The notes beneath the pieces were generated by a model. That model was not told where the DNA came from, did no database searches, and worked only from the letters and a program-made list of their open reading frames with translations. A DNA stretch of 8,773 bases from Candidatus Levyibacteriota bacterium (lineage in GTDB: Bacteria > Patescibacteriota > Microgenomatia > Levybacterales > GWA1-39-11), in contig JACQKO010000041.1 of assembly GCA_016204525.1 (NCBI GenBank), forward strand, positions 1 through 8,773, in the 5' to 3' direction. The position numbers were made by a program, and so were the translations under genes. Below, one piece after another: positions 1 through 6,209 of this stretch (within the stretch, counting starts at the first letter, position 1; each line of letters starts with the position of its first letter).

Positions 1-3
1 CGG

Positions 4-351
4 CTAGTCTAAGACGGCTAAAATATCCTTCTCTTCAACTATTGTCCACTCTTCATTTCCAACTTTAATTTCATTTCCTCCCCACTTTTTATACATAACC
101 TTTTGTCCAACGCGTACGCTCATAGGCTTTCTTTCACCTTTTGGAGTTATTTCTCCTTCTCCAACTGCCATTACCAAACCAATTTGAGGTTTTTCTTTTG
201 CAGTTTCCGGCAAATAAATACCGCCGGAAGTTTTTTCTTCTGCCTCAAGAGGCTTAATCAAAACGTTGTTGAACAACGGCTTAATATTTTTTGTACTTAT
301 ATTCGAACTCTCTAAAGCTCGTTTAATCGCTGCGGTATCTACTTTTGCCAT
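4..351 (-). CDS. groES: Co-chaperonin GroES (Hsp10)
   Basis: GroES forms the heptameric lid of the GroEL folding chamber in the cytoplasm. The 115-residue product has the GroES core, starting at NIKPLFNNVLIKP (about residue 22). It is followed by the mobile loop that contacts GroEL (EEKTSGGIYLPE) and ends with the typical KEDILAVLD-like C-terminus (seen as EKDILAVLD). The family is usually about 95 residues. The excess is a 21-residue N-terminal extension (MAKVDTAAIKRALESSNIST...) likely to be helical. The extension contains no internal ATG, GTG or TTG codon before the core, and a near-consensus promoter sits 14 bp before the ATG at 351, so I regard it as real. No Shine-Dalgarno sequence precedes the ATG. 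The stop is TAG at 4-6. groEL is not visible; it could follow beyond the left edge. Identification is secure; the role of the extension is unknown. Confidence 0.95.
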   Translation of the reverse strand: MAKVDTAAIKRALESSNISTKNIKPLFNNVLIKPLEAEEKTSGGIYLPETAKEKPQIGLVMAVGEGEITPKGERKPMSVRVGQKVMYKKWGGNEIKVGNEEWTIVEEKDILAVLD

Positions 352-365
352 AAATCCGATTAAGT

Positions 366-394
366 ATTTTAAGAAAAGATGCAGTTTTTGTCAA
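366..394 (-). promoter_or_regulatory. groES promoter, near-consensus -35/-10
   Basis: On the minus strand there is a perfect TTGACA (+ strand 389-394), a spacer of exactly 17 bp, and TAAAAT (366-371, five of six consensus bases). The -10 ends 14 bp before the groES ATG, which predicts a transcription start near 359 and a leader of only about 8 nt, too short to hold a Shine-Dalgarno site. The box sequences and spacing are seen directly; the start point is inferred. No CIRCE-type inverted repeat was noticed here. Confidence 0.75.
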
Positions 395-417
395 GAGGCA
401 GGTCCGATTGCTAATTG

Positions 418-446
418 TTGACTTATGTTTAAAAATCTTCTACGCT
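418..446 (+). promoter_or_regulatory. Possible promoter of the surface-protein gene
   Basis: TTGACT (418-423, five of six bases of the -35 consensus) is followed after 17 bp by the weak hexamer TACGCT (441-446). TATAGA at 446-451 is a better -10 by sequence, but its 22-bp spacing is too long. Either choice gives a transcription start about 453-458, a few bases before the ATG at 462. It does not overlap the divergent groES promoter. Moderate to low confidence because the -10 is poor. Confidence 0.35.
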
Positions 447-461
447 ATAGAAGCATAATTG

Positions 462-1313
462 ATGAAAATCTTAACAAACAAGTACTTTATACTGGGGAAC
501 TTGTTGCTTCTTTTAATAAGCATTCCACTCACTCTCTTCTTTATAGCAAGGCAACAAGAATTGCGAGGTAGAGCTGCTCCCTCTTCACGACTTTTCTTTT
601 CCCCTGAAAATCCCAGCAGTTCAACTCAATGTCAAAGTTTCAATGTGGATATTATGGTCGATCCCGGTTCAAATATTGTTTCAATAGTTGATTTTTATCT
701 TAAATATGACCCGACAAAACTTGACGTCCTGCAAATTAAAGAGAGCGATAAATTCCCAACTGTTGTCAGACCAATCAGTGTCTCAAGCGGAGAATCAAAT
801 ATGTCTGTTTCTGTTGGGGCAGATGTCACGCGCGCAGTACAAATAGTAGCAAAGGTCGCTACGGTTACATTTCGTCCAAAGGCAGCCGGCGCTGCCCAGA
901 TTCAATTTGACCAAGACCGATCTCGAGTATTCTCTTTATCGCCCGGAGATGAACCTACAGAGAATGTACTTTTCCAAGTATCGCCGGCAAACGTGACTAT
1001 CGGGTCCGGGGCATGTGCTGACGGAGGTGCATCACCTACGCCAACCGTTGCGCCTACAACTGCTCCTACCGCAACGCCGACTGCGAGCTTATCCCCAGCA
1101 CCTACGGCAACAGTATCTGCTACTCCAACGCCGACAAGCACTCCATCCAGCCAGCTAACACCAACAAGCACACCGTCAGGGCAAGTTACTCCGACAAGCA
1201 CCCCCACATCTGTTCCAACTATACCTCCAACAGGCGAGCTGACAAAGACCATTGGCATAATCGGAACAATAATTCTTGTGATAGTCGCAGGCTTCGCCCT
1301 CCTGGCATTATAA
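462..1313 (+). CDS. Surface protein with cohesin-like domain, Thr/Pro linker and two membrane anchors
   Basis: Numbering is from the ATG at 462; a TTG directly before it (459) is the other possible start. Residues about 9-29 form a hydrophobic segment, either a signal anchor or an uncleaved signal peptide, followed by RQQELRGRA. Residues about 40-178 look like a beta-sandwich of the cohesin / carbohydrate-binding type (FNVDIMVDPG, VDFYLKYDPTKLDVLQI, VATVTFRPKAAG). Cysteines at 57 and 185 bracket the domain and might pair. Residues about 187-254 are a Thr/Pro/Ser-rich stalk with a 10-residue repeat. The C-terminus has PPTGE and a hydrophobic segment (about 262-283) that ends at the last residue, with no basic tail, so it is not a canonical LPXTG sortase signal. 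It is probably an envelope-attached protein exposed outside the cell. The ligand is unknown. It is transcribed alone, divergent from groES and convergent with lepA. Confidence 0.75.
   Translation: MKILTNKYFILGNLLLLLISIPLTLFFIARQQELRGRAAPSSRLFFSPENPSSSTQCQSFNVDIMVDPGSNIVSIVDFYLKYDPTKLDVLQIKESDKFPTVVRPISVSSGESNMSVSVGADVTRAVQIVAKVATVTFRPKAAGAAQIQFDQDRSRVFSLSPGDEPTENVLFQVSPANVTIGSGACADGGASPTPTVAPTTAPTATPTASLSPAPTATVSATPTPTSTPSSQLTPTSTPSGQVTPTSTPTSVPTIPPTGELTKTIGIIGTIILVIVAGFALLAL
1131..1220 (+). repeat. Degenerate 30-bp tandem repeat, three units, coding for the Thr/Pro stalk
   Basis: Units begin at 1131, 1161 and 1191 with CCGACAAGCA, CCAACAAGCA and CCGACAAGCA, giving an exact 30-bp period (10 codons). 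They encode TSTPSSQLTP, TSTPSGQVTP and TSTPTSVPTI. The unit starts are strongly conserved and the rest has drifted. This is the kind of array that changes copy number in surface-protein stalks; size variation among strains is inferred, not seen. Confidence 0.65.
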
Positions 1314-1421
1314 ATCGAGGGGTGACGCGAAGTGGGGGACCACCATCGAGCGCCCGCAGCCCCGCCAACGGCGGGGCGAGGACGTCGGATGGGGGTGCGA
1401 AGCGGCAGGACCCCGAGCAAA
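1314..1421. repeat. GC-rich spacer element between convergent genes
   Basis: This 108-bp gap is about 72% G+C, about twice the surrounding level. It starts and stops sharply at the two flanking stop codons. Two diverged direct copies of a motif lie near its ends: GGGGTGACGCGAAG (from 1320) and GGGGTGCGAAGCGG (from 1392), each followed closely by GGACC. In the centre is a perfect hairpin (1359-1377). It may be a dispersed, REP-like intergenic repeat, a bidirectional terminator or a small structured RNA. An open frame runs through it on the minus strand, but I regard that as non-coding. No protein signal is evident. Confidence 0.5.
1359..1377. terminator. Perfect GC hairpin between convergent genes, possible bidirectional terminator
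   Basis: GCCCCGCC (1359-1366), loop AAC, GGCGGGGC (1370-1377): an 8-bp all-GC stem that reads equally well on both strands. Its position between the stop codons of two converging genes fits transcription termination. However, neither strand has a T-run after the stem, so it is not a canonical Rho-independent terminator. It could instead be the core of a dispersed palindromic repeat. Confidence 0.4.
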
Positions 1422-3263
1422 CTAAGCTTTTAATACTGCGAGGAAGGCTTCTTTAGGGACATTGACTCTGCCGATAGTTTTCATTTTCTTCTTTCCTTTC
1501 TTTTGGGCTTCCAAAAGTTTATCTTTTCTGGTTCTGTCTCCACCTGACATTTTTGCCAAAACATTTTTTGCATATGGTGTTATGCGTTCACTTGCAATAA
1601 TACGAGATCCGATTGAGGCGCGGACGAAAACTTCGAACTGGTGTCTTGGAATTTCTTCTGATAACGCTTTCACTATTCTTCTCGAAAAGCCTTCGGTTTC
1701 ACTTTTGTGGACCACGAATGAAAGCTCAGGAACAACTTCATTGTTAACCGATATATCAATTCGTACCAAATCCGATTCGCGATAGTCGCCAATTTCATAG
1801 TCGAAAGAGGCAAAACCTGATGATATGGTTTTTAACTTGTCATAAAAATCATAGATTACATTTGCTAGTGGCATTTCAAATTCAATTTTTGCCTGTAGGC
1901 CAAAATACTTTATGTCCGAACTCTCTCCCCGTCGTTTGTGTATCAGATCTAAAATTGAACCGATGTGTTCGCGAGGAGTATAAATTTCCCCATTAACAAA
2001 CGGCTCTTTTATGTCATGACCTGCATTATCCAAATCTTTTGGATTTGTAATGCTCTTCCCCGAAACTTTGTACTCAATGCTTGGGGGAGCAGCGAAAACC
2101 TCAACGCCTTCTTCGCGTTCAATTCTTTCGATCAATATTTGCGCATGAAGAAGCCCTAAGAATCCGCAACGAAAACCCGGTCCAAAAATTTGAGACTGCT
2201 CAGGCGAAATTGATAGTGCCGCATCGTTTAGTTTTAGTTTATATAACGCTTTTCGCAAGTTTTGAAAATCAGAGACAGATGTTGGGTAAATCGATAAATA
2301 AACGAAAGGTTTCTGCTCAATATATTTACCAAGAGAAGTCCCTTCGCCCTTTTCATTTAAAATCGTGTCCCCAACTTTTGCTTGAGTTATGTCTTTAATA
2401 TTTGTAATAATAAAACCAACCTCACCGTTTACAAGTTCGTCCGAATAAGAAAACAGTGGCCTCATGTATCCAACCTCGTTTATGAGAGTTTTCGAACCGT
2501 CCGATGCAAAAGCAATTTTGTCGCCTTTTTTTATTATTCCATTCTTTAAACGAACATAAATTACAATCCCACGATGCTCATCATAAACAGAATCAAAAAT
2601 TAATGCTTGAGTTGGTGATTCAGTCGAACCAATAGGGGCGGAAATTCGTTCGATTACTGTTTGAATTAATTCGCGAACCCCCTCTCCTGTTTTTGCAGAT
2701 ATTTTCAGAATTTCATTTCTTTCAAATCCAAAACTCGCGACGATTTCATCTTTTACTTTTTCGATATTTGCAGTCGGCAAGTCAATTTTGTTTATTACCG
2801 GAATAATTACGAGTTCTAGTTTTTTAGCAAAATTATAATTTGCAACAGTCTGTGCCTGCACCCCCTTTGTCGCATCAACAAGAAGAATTGCGCCTTCACA
2901 TGCATAAAGGGTGCGAACCACTTCATAAGAAAAATCCACATGCCCCGGTGTATCAATTAAGTTAAGAACAAATTTCCAATTTCCATTTTCCAATTTCCAA
3001 TTATTTTTCGAGTTCGACAATTGACCAATTGAGGGATTAACTGGCGACTGGAGATTGGAAACTGGCAACTGATATTCCATCCTGACAGGAGCTAACTTAA
3101 TGGTGATTCCATGTTCACGTGAAATTTCACTCGAATCTAGGAACTGTTCCTTAAGATCTTCTTTTCGAATCGTTCCTGTAATTTCAAGCAACCTATCCGC
3201 CAATGTTGACTTCCCCGCGTCTACATGTGCAATAATACAAAAATTCCGAATATTATCTTGCAT
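1422..3263 (-). CDS. lepA: Elongation factor 4 (LepA) GTPase with an in-frame repeat insertion
   Basis: LepA/EF4 is a ribosome-binding translational GTPase related to EF-G. The 613-residue protein shows the G motifs: G1 AHVDAGKS (12-19), G2 region EHGITIK (50-56), G3 DTPGH (104-108), G4 NKID (158-161) and G5 SAK (189-191). These are followed by domain II, EF-G-like domains III and V (FRCGFLGLLHAQI, PLANVIYDFYDKL) and the LepA-specific C-terminal domain (RASIGSRIIA, then NVLAKMSGGDRTRKDKLLEAQKKGKKK, given here as its start and end). The family is usually about 600 residues. Between G2 and G3, residues about 66-97 form an extra low-complexity stretch (SNLQSPV, NWKLENGNWKF) where relatives have a loop of only a few residues. 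This stretch is encoded exactly by the palindrome at 2971-3071. All catalytic motifs are intact, so I expect a functional enzyme. It lies 12 bp downstream of purL and has its own extended -10 box. Confidence 0.96.
   Translation of the reverse strand: MQDNIRNFCIIAHVDAGKSTLADRLLEITGTIRKEDLKEQFLDSSEISREHGITIKLAPVRMEYQLPVSNLQSPVNPSIGQLSNSKNNWKLENGNWKFVLNLIDTPGHVDFSYEVVRTLYACEGAILLVDATKGVQAQTVANYNFAKKLELVIIPVINKIDLPTANIEKVKDEIVASFGFERNEILKISAKTGEGVRELIQTVIERISAPIGSTESPTQALIFDSVYDEHRGIVIYVRLKNGIIKKGDKIAFASDGSKTLINEVGYMRPLFSYSDELVNGEVGFIITNIKDITQAKVGDTILNEKGEGTSLGKYIEQKPFVYLSIYPTSVSDFQNLRKALYKLKLNDAALSISPEQSQIFGPGFRCGFLGLLHAQILIERIEREEGVEVFAAPPSIEYKVSGKSITNPKDLDNAGHDIKEPFVNGEIYTPREHIGSILDLIHKRRGESSDIKYFGLQAKIEFEMPLANVIYDFYDKLKTISSGFASFDYEIGDYRESDLVRIDISVNNEVVPELSFVVHKSETEGFSRRIVKALSEEIPRHQFEVFVRASIGSRIIASERITPYAKNVLAKMSGGDRTRKDKLLEAQKKGKKKMKTIGRVNVPKEAFLAVLKA
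2971..3071. repeat. Palindromic element of heptamer repeats inserted in frame in lepA
   Basis: The left arm is four 7-bp units and part of a fifth: AATTTCC, AATTTCC, ATTTTCC, AATTTCC, AATTA (2971-3003). The right arm is AACTGGC, GACTGGA, GATTGGA, AACTGGC, AACTG (3039-3071). Pairing 2976-3003 with 3038-3065 as lepA mRNA gives 24 of 28 pairs, counting G-U pairs. The 34-base loop holds a further two CAATTG palindromes (3018-3031). It is open in the lepA frame on the minus strand. Its borders coincide with the extra residues in LepA compared with the family. This resembles in principle the Rickettsia palindromic elements that insert within genes, but no relationship is claimed. Confidence 0.85.
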
Positions 3264-3269
3264 GCGGAA

Positions 3270-3278
3270 ATTATATCA
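3270..3278 (-). promoter_or_regulatory. Extended -10 box directly upstream of lepA
   Basis: The minus strand reads TGATATAAT, a perfect TATAAT with the TGn extension. It lies 6 bp before the lepA ATG, and its TGA is the purL stop codon. Transcription starting about 7 nt after the box would begin at or next to the A of the ATG, producing leaderless mRNA. No convincing -35 is seen at 16-18 bp spacing, which extended -10 promoters can tolerate. No Shine-Dalgarno site fits in TTCCGC between box and ATG. Confidence 0.5.
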
Positions 3279-4814
3279 GTTTCTTACCCCTACCATAACT
3301 ATTATTGGCGTGGGTTTGATGGAGTGATTTTTATAAGCATTATATAAGCTTACATTACCTGAAACAACCGGCACCTGATTTAGCTTACAAATTTTCGAAA
3401 GAGTTTCAACGGTTTCAACAAAAGCTCCCATTGAATCTTTAGGATGTCCAAAGTTAAGACAATTTGTTAAACCAAGCGGTTTAGCATTCATTTTTCTCAT
3501 TCGACTAAGACATTTGTTAAGGGCATACTCTATTCCTTTTGACGGATTAACATTCGAAATTCCTTCATCCGAACTCCAAGTTATAACCAGTTCCTTTTGA
3601 ACTTCGGGAAGATCCAAAACCGCAAAGTGGCCTGGCTTATCCGGTCCTTTTAAAGTTCTTGTTCCTACCATCCAATCATATTGATGCCAGATGTTTCGAG
3701 TTGAATTTATCGGAGCTTTTCTCATGGTACTTTTTTGCTTTATCCAACTCTTGTGCGGCCAATCCTGATTTCTGTCTTCAAAAATTTCTTCAAGCTTCAT
3801 TGAGAGTTTACTATTTTTAGTTCCACTTTGGTCGAAAACGACCATATAATCTCCGTCTTCGGTTACCGATCCAATAACACAAGCCTCTAAATCCCAATGA
3901 CTAAAAAGCTTTAAAATCTGCTCTCGATATTTTCTTTTACCAACAATCAACATTCTTTCTTGAGATTCGGATAATAAATATTCGTGGGGCTTCATGCTGG
4001 AAGCTTTAGTCGGCACTCTATTTAAGAAAACTTTTGCTCCTAAATTTTTGCCAGTTTTTCCTCTTCCCCGAAGAATAACTTCGGATGTGGAACACAAAAG
4101 TCCGGCAGCTCCCATATCCTGCATCCCCTCAATCCAGTCTGTTTCTGCCAATTCGCAACAAGCCTCAAGTAATAATTTTTCTAAAAAAGGGTCCGCATCT
4201 TGGACTGCTGATAGATCGAGTCTTTCAAGATTTTTTGATGCCATTTCAGCACCACCAATCCCATCTCTTCCAGTTCTTGCACCTACATAAATCAAATCGC
4301 TGCCCGAATTGAGTGCGTTTCCATAAATAATATTTCTTTTTTTTACCAAACCGATTGCAGCAACGTTAACTAAGCAATTGTGATTGTAAGTATCATCGAA
4401 ATAAGCATCTCCACCTATTGTTGGAACACCTACACAATTTCCATAATCCGCAATTCCTTTTACAACCCCGTCAAGAAGTCTGAGGGATTTTTTATTTGTT
4501 CCAAATCGCAAAAAATCAAGTGTTCCTATTGGTCTTGCCCCCATTGTAAAAATGTCTCGCAAAATTCCCCCGACTCCGGTTGCAGCTCCTTGATGAGGAT
4601 CAATGTAGGATGGGTGGTTATGACTTTCGATTCTTAGCGCAAGAGCCCAATTTTTCCCAAGATCTAAAATTCCCGCATTTTCTCCAGGTCCCTGCATTAC
4701 GTATTTCCCTTTTGTCGGAAGCCTCTTGAGAAATTGTTTAGTGCTGGCATAACTTGTGTGCTCAGATGCCATGGCGTTCTTTAGGATCTGTGGTATATCT
4801 TTAATTTCCGACAT
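3276..4814 (-). CDS. purL: Phosphoribosylformylglycinamidine synthase, synthetase subunit PurL (short form)
   Basis: PurL converts FGAR to FGAM using ATP and ammonia supplied by PurQ (purine step 4). From the ATG at 4814 the protein has 512 residues; a TTG at 4823 would add three. Visible motifs include SEHTSY with the putative catalytic His (residue 19; relatives have SEHCSY or similar), ESHNHP (63-68), [30 protein letters not shown], then the second half [20 protein letters not shown] and VSGNVSLYN. It ends right after TPIIVMVGV. As I recall them, the Bacillus subtilis enzyme (about 742 residues) and the Thermotoga enzyme (about 603) continue roughly another 95-200 residues as the last AIRS-C domain, missing here. 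The N-terminal linker region is also short. lepA begins 12 bp later, so no frameshifted tail exists locally. The gene overlaps the purQ end by 14 bp. No purS is seen. Confidence 0.9.
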   Translation of the reverse strand: MSEIKDIPQILKNAMASEHTSYASTKQFLKRLPTKGKYVMQGPGENAGILDLGKNWALALRIESHNHPSYIDPHQGAATGVGGILRDIFTMGARPIGTLDFLRFGTNKKSLRLLDGVVKGIADYGNCVGVPTIGGDAYFDDTYNHNCLVNVAAIGLVKKRNIIYGNALNSGSDLIYVGARTGRDGIGGAEMASKNLERLDLSAVQDADPFLEKLLLEACCELAETDWIEGMQDMGAAGLLCSTSEVILRGRGKTGKNLGAKVFLNRVPTKASSMKPHEYLLSESQERMLIVGKRKYREQILKLFSHWDLEACVIGSVTEDGDYMVVFDQSGTKNSKLSMKLEEIFEDRNQDWPHKSWIKQKSTMRKAPINSTRNIWHQYDWMVGTRTLKGPDKPGHFAVLDLPEVQKELVITWSSDEGISNVNPSKGIEYALNKCLSRMRKMNAKPLGLTNCLNFGHPKDSMGAFVETVETLSKICKLNQVPVVSGNVSLYNAYKNHSIKPTPIIVMVGVRN

Positions 4815-5490
4815 ATCTTTCAATTGCCTTCATAAAATATTTTCCGTCAGGAGATCTCTCGGGATGTGGCATAAGTCCAAAAATATTTCCCTTGACATTG
4901 CTTACTCCCGCAATATTTTCAATTGATCCATTGGGGTTTAAACCTTTGTATTTCAGAAAAATCTGATTGTTGCGTTTAAGTTTTTGAAGATCTTTTCCCC
5001 CGATAGTATATCTTCCGTATCCATGAGCAACTGGAAGTCTAAAAGATTTGTTAAGTAAACTTTTATCGCTAAAAAATGAGGTTCCTGTAACTTTACAAAT
5101 GGTTACGTCGCAGAAAAATTTCCTTGAACTATTTTGTGTTAATACCCCTGGTAAAAGTTTTGCCTTAACTAAAATTTGGAAGCCGTTGCAAATTCCAAGA
5201 ATTGGAATATTAGTTTCAGCCGCTTTGCGAACAAGTTTCATTACAGGGGAAGACATTGCTTGCTCGCCAGGGTCAATTACGTATTTCCCAGTTGCTTTTT
5301 TATAAACGCGATCTCCAAATGCAAATCCTCCGGGCAAAACCAGAAAATCTATATTCGGAAGTTTTGTTTCTTTATACCAAATGAAAAAAGCTTTATGGCC
5401 AAATTTTTGGAAAAATTTGATGGCATCAAAATCGCAATTTGAACAGGGAAATCTAACAACGCCAACTCTTAAAGATTTCTTTGCTGCCAT
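4801..5490 (-). CDS. purQ: Phosphoribosylformylglycinamidine synthase, glutaminase subunit PurQ
   Basis: PurQ is a class I glutamine amidotransferase that hydrolyses glutamine and feeds ammonia to PurL. Its 229 residues match the family length (about 227). The nucleophile elbow is GICNGFQIL with catalytic Cys101, and the partner His209 and Glu211 lie in MPHPERSPD. The oxyanion-side motif LPGGFAFGD (52-60) and VAHGYGRY are also present. Between GGFAFGD and SSPVMKLV the segment is somewhat longer than in the Bacillus enzyme. The start is ATG at 5490, 23 bp after purN, with no Shine-Dalgarno site but an extended -10 box 8 bp upstream. Its 3' end overlaps purL, consistent with coupled synthesis of the two interacting subunits. 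Confidence 0.95.
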   Translation of the reverse strand: MAAKKSLRVGVVRFPCSNCDFDAIKFFQKFGHKAFFIWYKETKLPNIDFLVLPGGFAFGDRVYKKATGKYVIDPGEQAMSSPVMKLVRKAAETNIPILGICNGFQILVKAKLLPGVLTQNSSRKFFCDVTICKVTGTSFFSDKSLLNKSFRLPVAHGYGRYTIGGKDLQKLKRNNQIFLKYKGLNPNGSIENIAGVSNVKGNIFGLMPHPERSPDGKYFMKAIERYVGN

Positions 5491-5498
5491 CCGTGGTA

Positions 5499-5507
5499 AT
5501 TATACCA
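5499..5507 (-). promoter_or_regulatory. Extended -10 box directly upstream of purQ
   Basis: The 23-bp purN-purQ gap contains, on the minus strand, TGGTATAAT: a perfect -10 hexamer with the TGn extension, 8 bp before the purQ ATG. The predicted start point falls within about two bases of the ATG, so a leaderless purQL transcript is possible in addition to read-through from purM. No -35 match was found at the usual spacing. It could be chance in AT-rich DNA, but the same arrangement occurs at lepA. Confidence 0.45.
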
Positions 5508-5513
5508 ATCTTT

Positions 5514-6209
5514 TTAGCCGGTTGGGTAGTCTTTTCTTGCTTTTAGGCGGGCGGCTCTTAACAGATGTTCTTCCCCTGGTCTCATGTATACTGTGTCGTG
5601 GACCTCTTGAACCTCACCTTTTACAAAGTTTTCCCAAAACTCAAGCTGAAGTTGTCTTTCTACCTCTTTACCTCTTTCTTGCAAAGTTTCGGCTGTATCT
5701 TCTTCAAAAATCGGAACATGAGAAATAGCAACTGTCGGTCCTTCGTCGACTTGATTAGTGACTCGATGGATAATTACGTCTGTTCCCTCATTTCTTCCAG
5801 TAAGATGGATGAACTCGAGCATAATAGCATAAGGCATAATTCCCCAGGTCTTTTCTGTCTCTTTTTTGGGGCCCGGATGTTGATTAAATATTCTACCATT
5901 AAACCCATTTAAAACATTTCCAGGAATTATGTTAAGAGTTCCGTTAAGTGAAACTACAGAAATTCGATATCTTTCAAATAATTGAAGTAGCGCCTCGCCA
6001 TATGAATTTCGATTTTTAAACTTGTTTCTTTCTACTATCTTGACAGGAATTCTTAGAATTTCTGCTCGGTCAATAGGTGGGGTATTAGGATGATCGGCAA
6101 TAACTAGCTCAATGCTAATACCTTCGAGTTTACCATCCATTATCTTGCGCCCCAAGAACTCCATTGTCGTACCGCTCTCCCCGACCATGCTCGCCATTCT
6201 TTCTTTCAT
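5514..6209 (-). CDS. purN: PurN-like phosphoribosylglycinamide formyltransferase
   Basis: PurN transfers a formyl group from 10-formyl-tetrahydrofolate to GAR (purine step 3). The 231-residue product has the catalytic triad in the expected order: Asn109 and His111 in FNQHPGP, and Asp155 in TNQVDEGP. The 'VDEGP ... VPIFEEDTAETLQERGKEVERQL' C-terminal part (quoted in pieces) is typical of PurN. Divergent points: the N-terminal phosphate loop is GESGTT where relatives have a GNGSN-like loop, and HPGPKKETEKTWG replaces the usual HPSLLPKYPG. It is slightly longer than the E. coli enzyme (about 212). The start ATG at 6209 overlaps the purM TGA in an ATGA arrangement, implying translational coupling. 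It could be another folate-dependent formyltransferase, but the triad and neighbours favour PurN. Confidence 0.88.
   Translation of the reverse strand: MKERMASMVGESGTTMEFLGRKIMDGKLEGISIELVIADHPNTPPIDRAEILRIPVKIVERNKFKNRNSYGEALLQLFERYRISVVSLNGTLNIIPGNVLNGFNGRIFNQHPGPKKETEKTWGIMPYAIMLEFIHLTGRNEGTDVIIHRVTNQVDEGPTVAISHVPIFEEDTAETLQERGKEVERQLQLEFWENFVKGEVQEVHDTVYMRPGEEHLLRAARLKARKDYPTG

Noticed and set aside
1131..1220. CRISPR-like array
   Set aside because: The 30-bp period is contiguous tandem coding repeat without spacers and encodes the Thr/Pro stalk.
1222..1313. Canonical LPXTG sortase signal
   Set aside because: The motif is PPTGE rather than LPXTG, and no positively charged tail follows the membrane segment.
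902..1420. 172-codon open frame on the minus strand across the surface-protein gene and the GC-rich spacer
   Set aside because: It is antisense to the Thr/Pro stalk, giving a Val/Gly-rich artefact (VGVLVGV). It has no domain or start signal, and overlaps a well supported gene.
2081..2398. Plus-strand open frames opposite lepA, purL, purQ, purN and purM
   Set aside because: They are shadows of strongly conserved minus-strand genes, with no recognisable domains or start signals of their own.
2971..3071. CRISPR or assembly artefact inside lepA
   Set aside because: Repeats are 7 bp with no spacers. The element keeps the lepA frame open and all G motifs lie intact on both sides, which is unlikely for a random misjoin.
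3264..3278. Frameshift or recoded TGA as the cause of the short PurL
   Set aside because: Only 12 bp separate the stop from lepA, and the sequence beyond is lepA in every respect, so no PurL tail exists to be restored. All other genes here also read normally with TGA as a stop.
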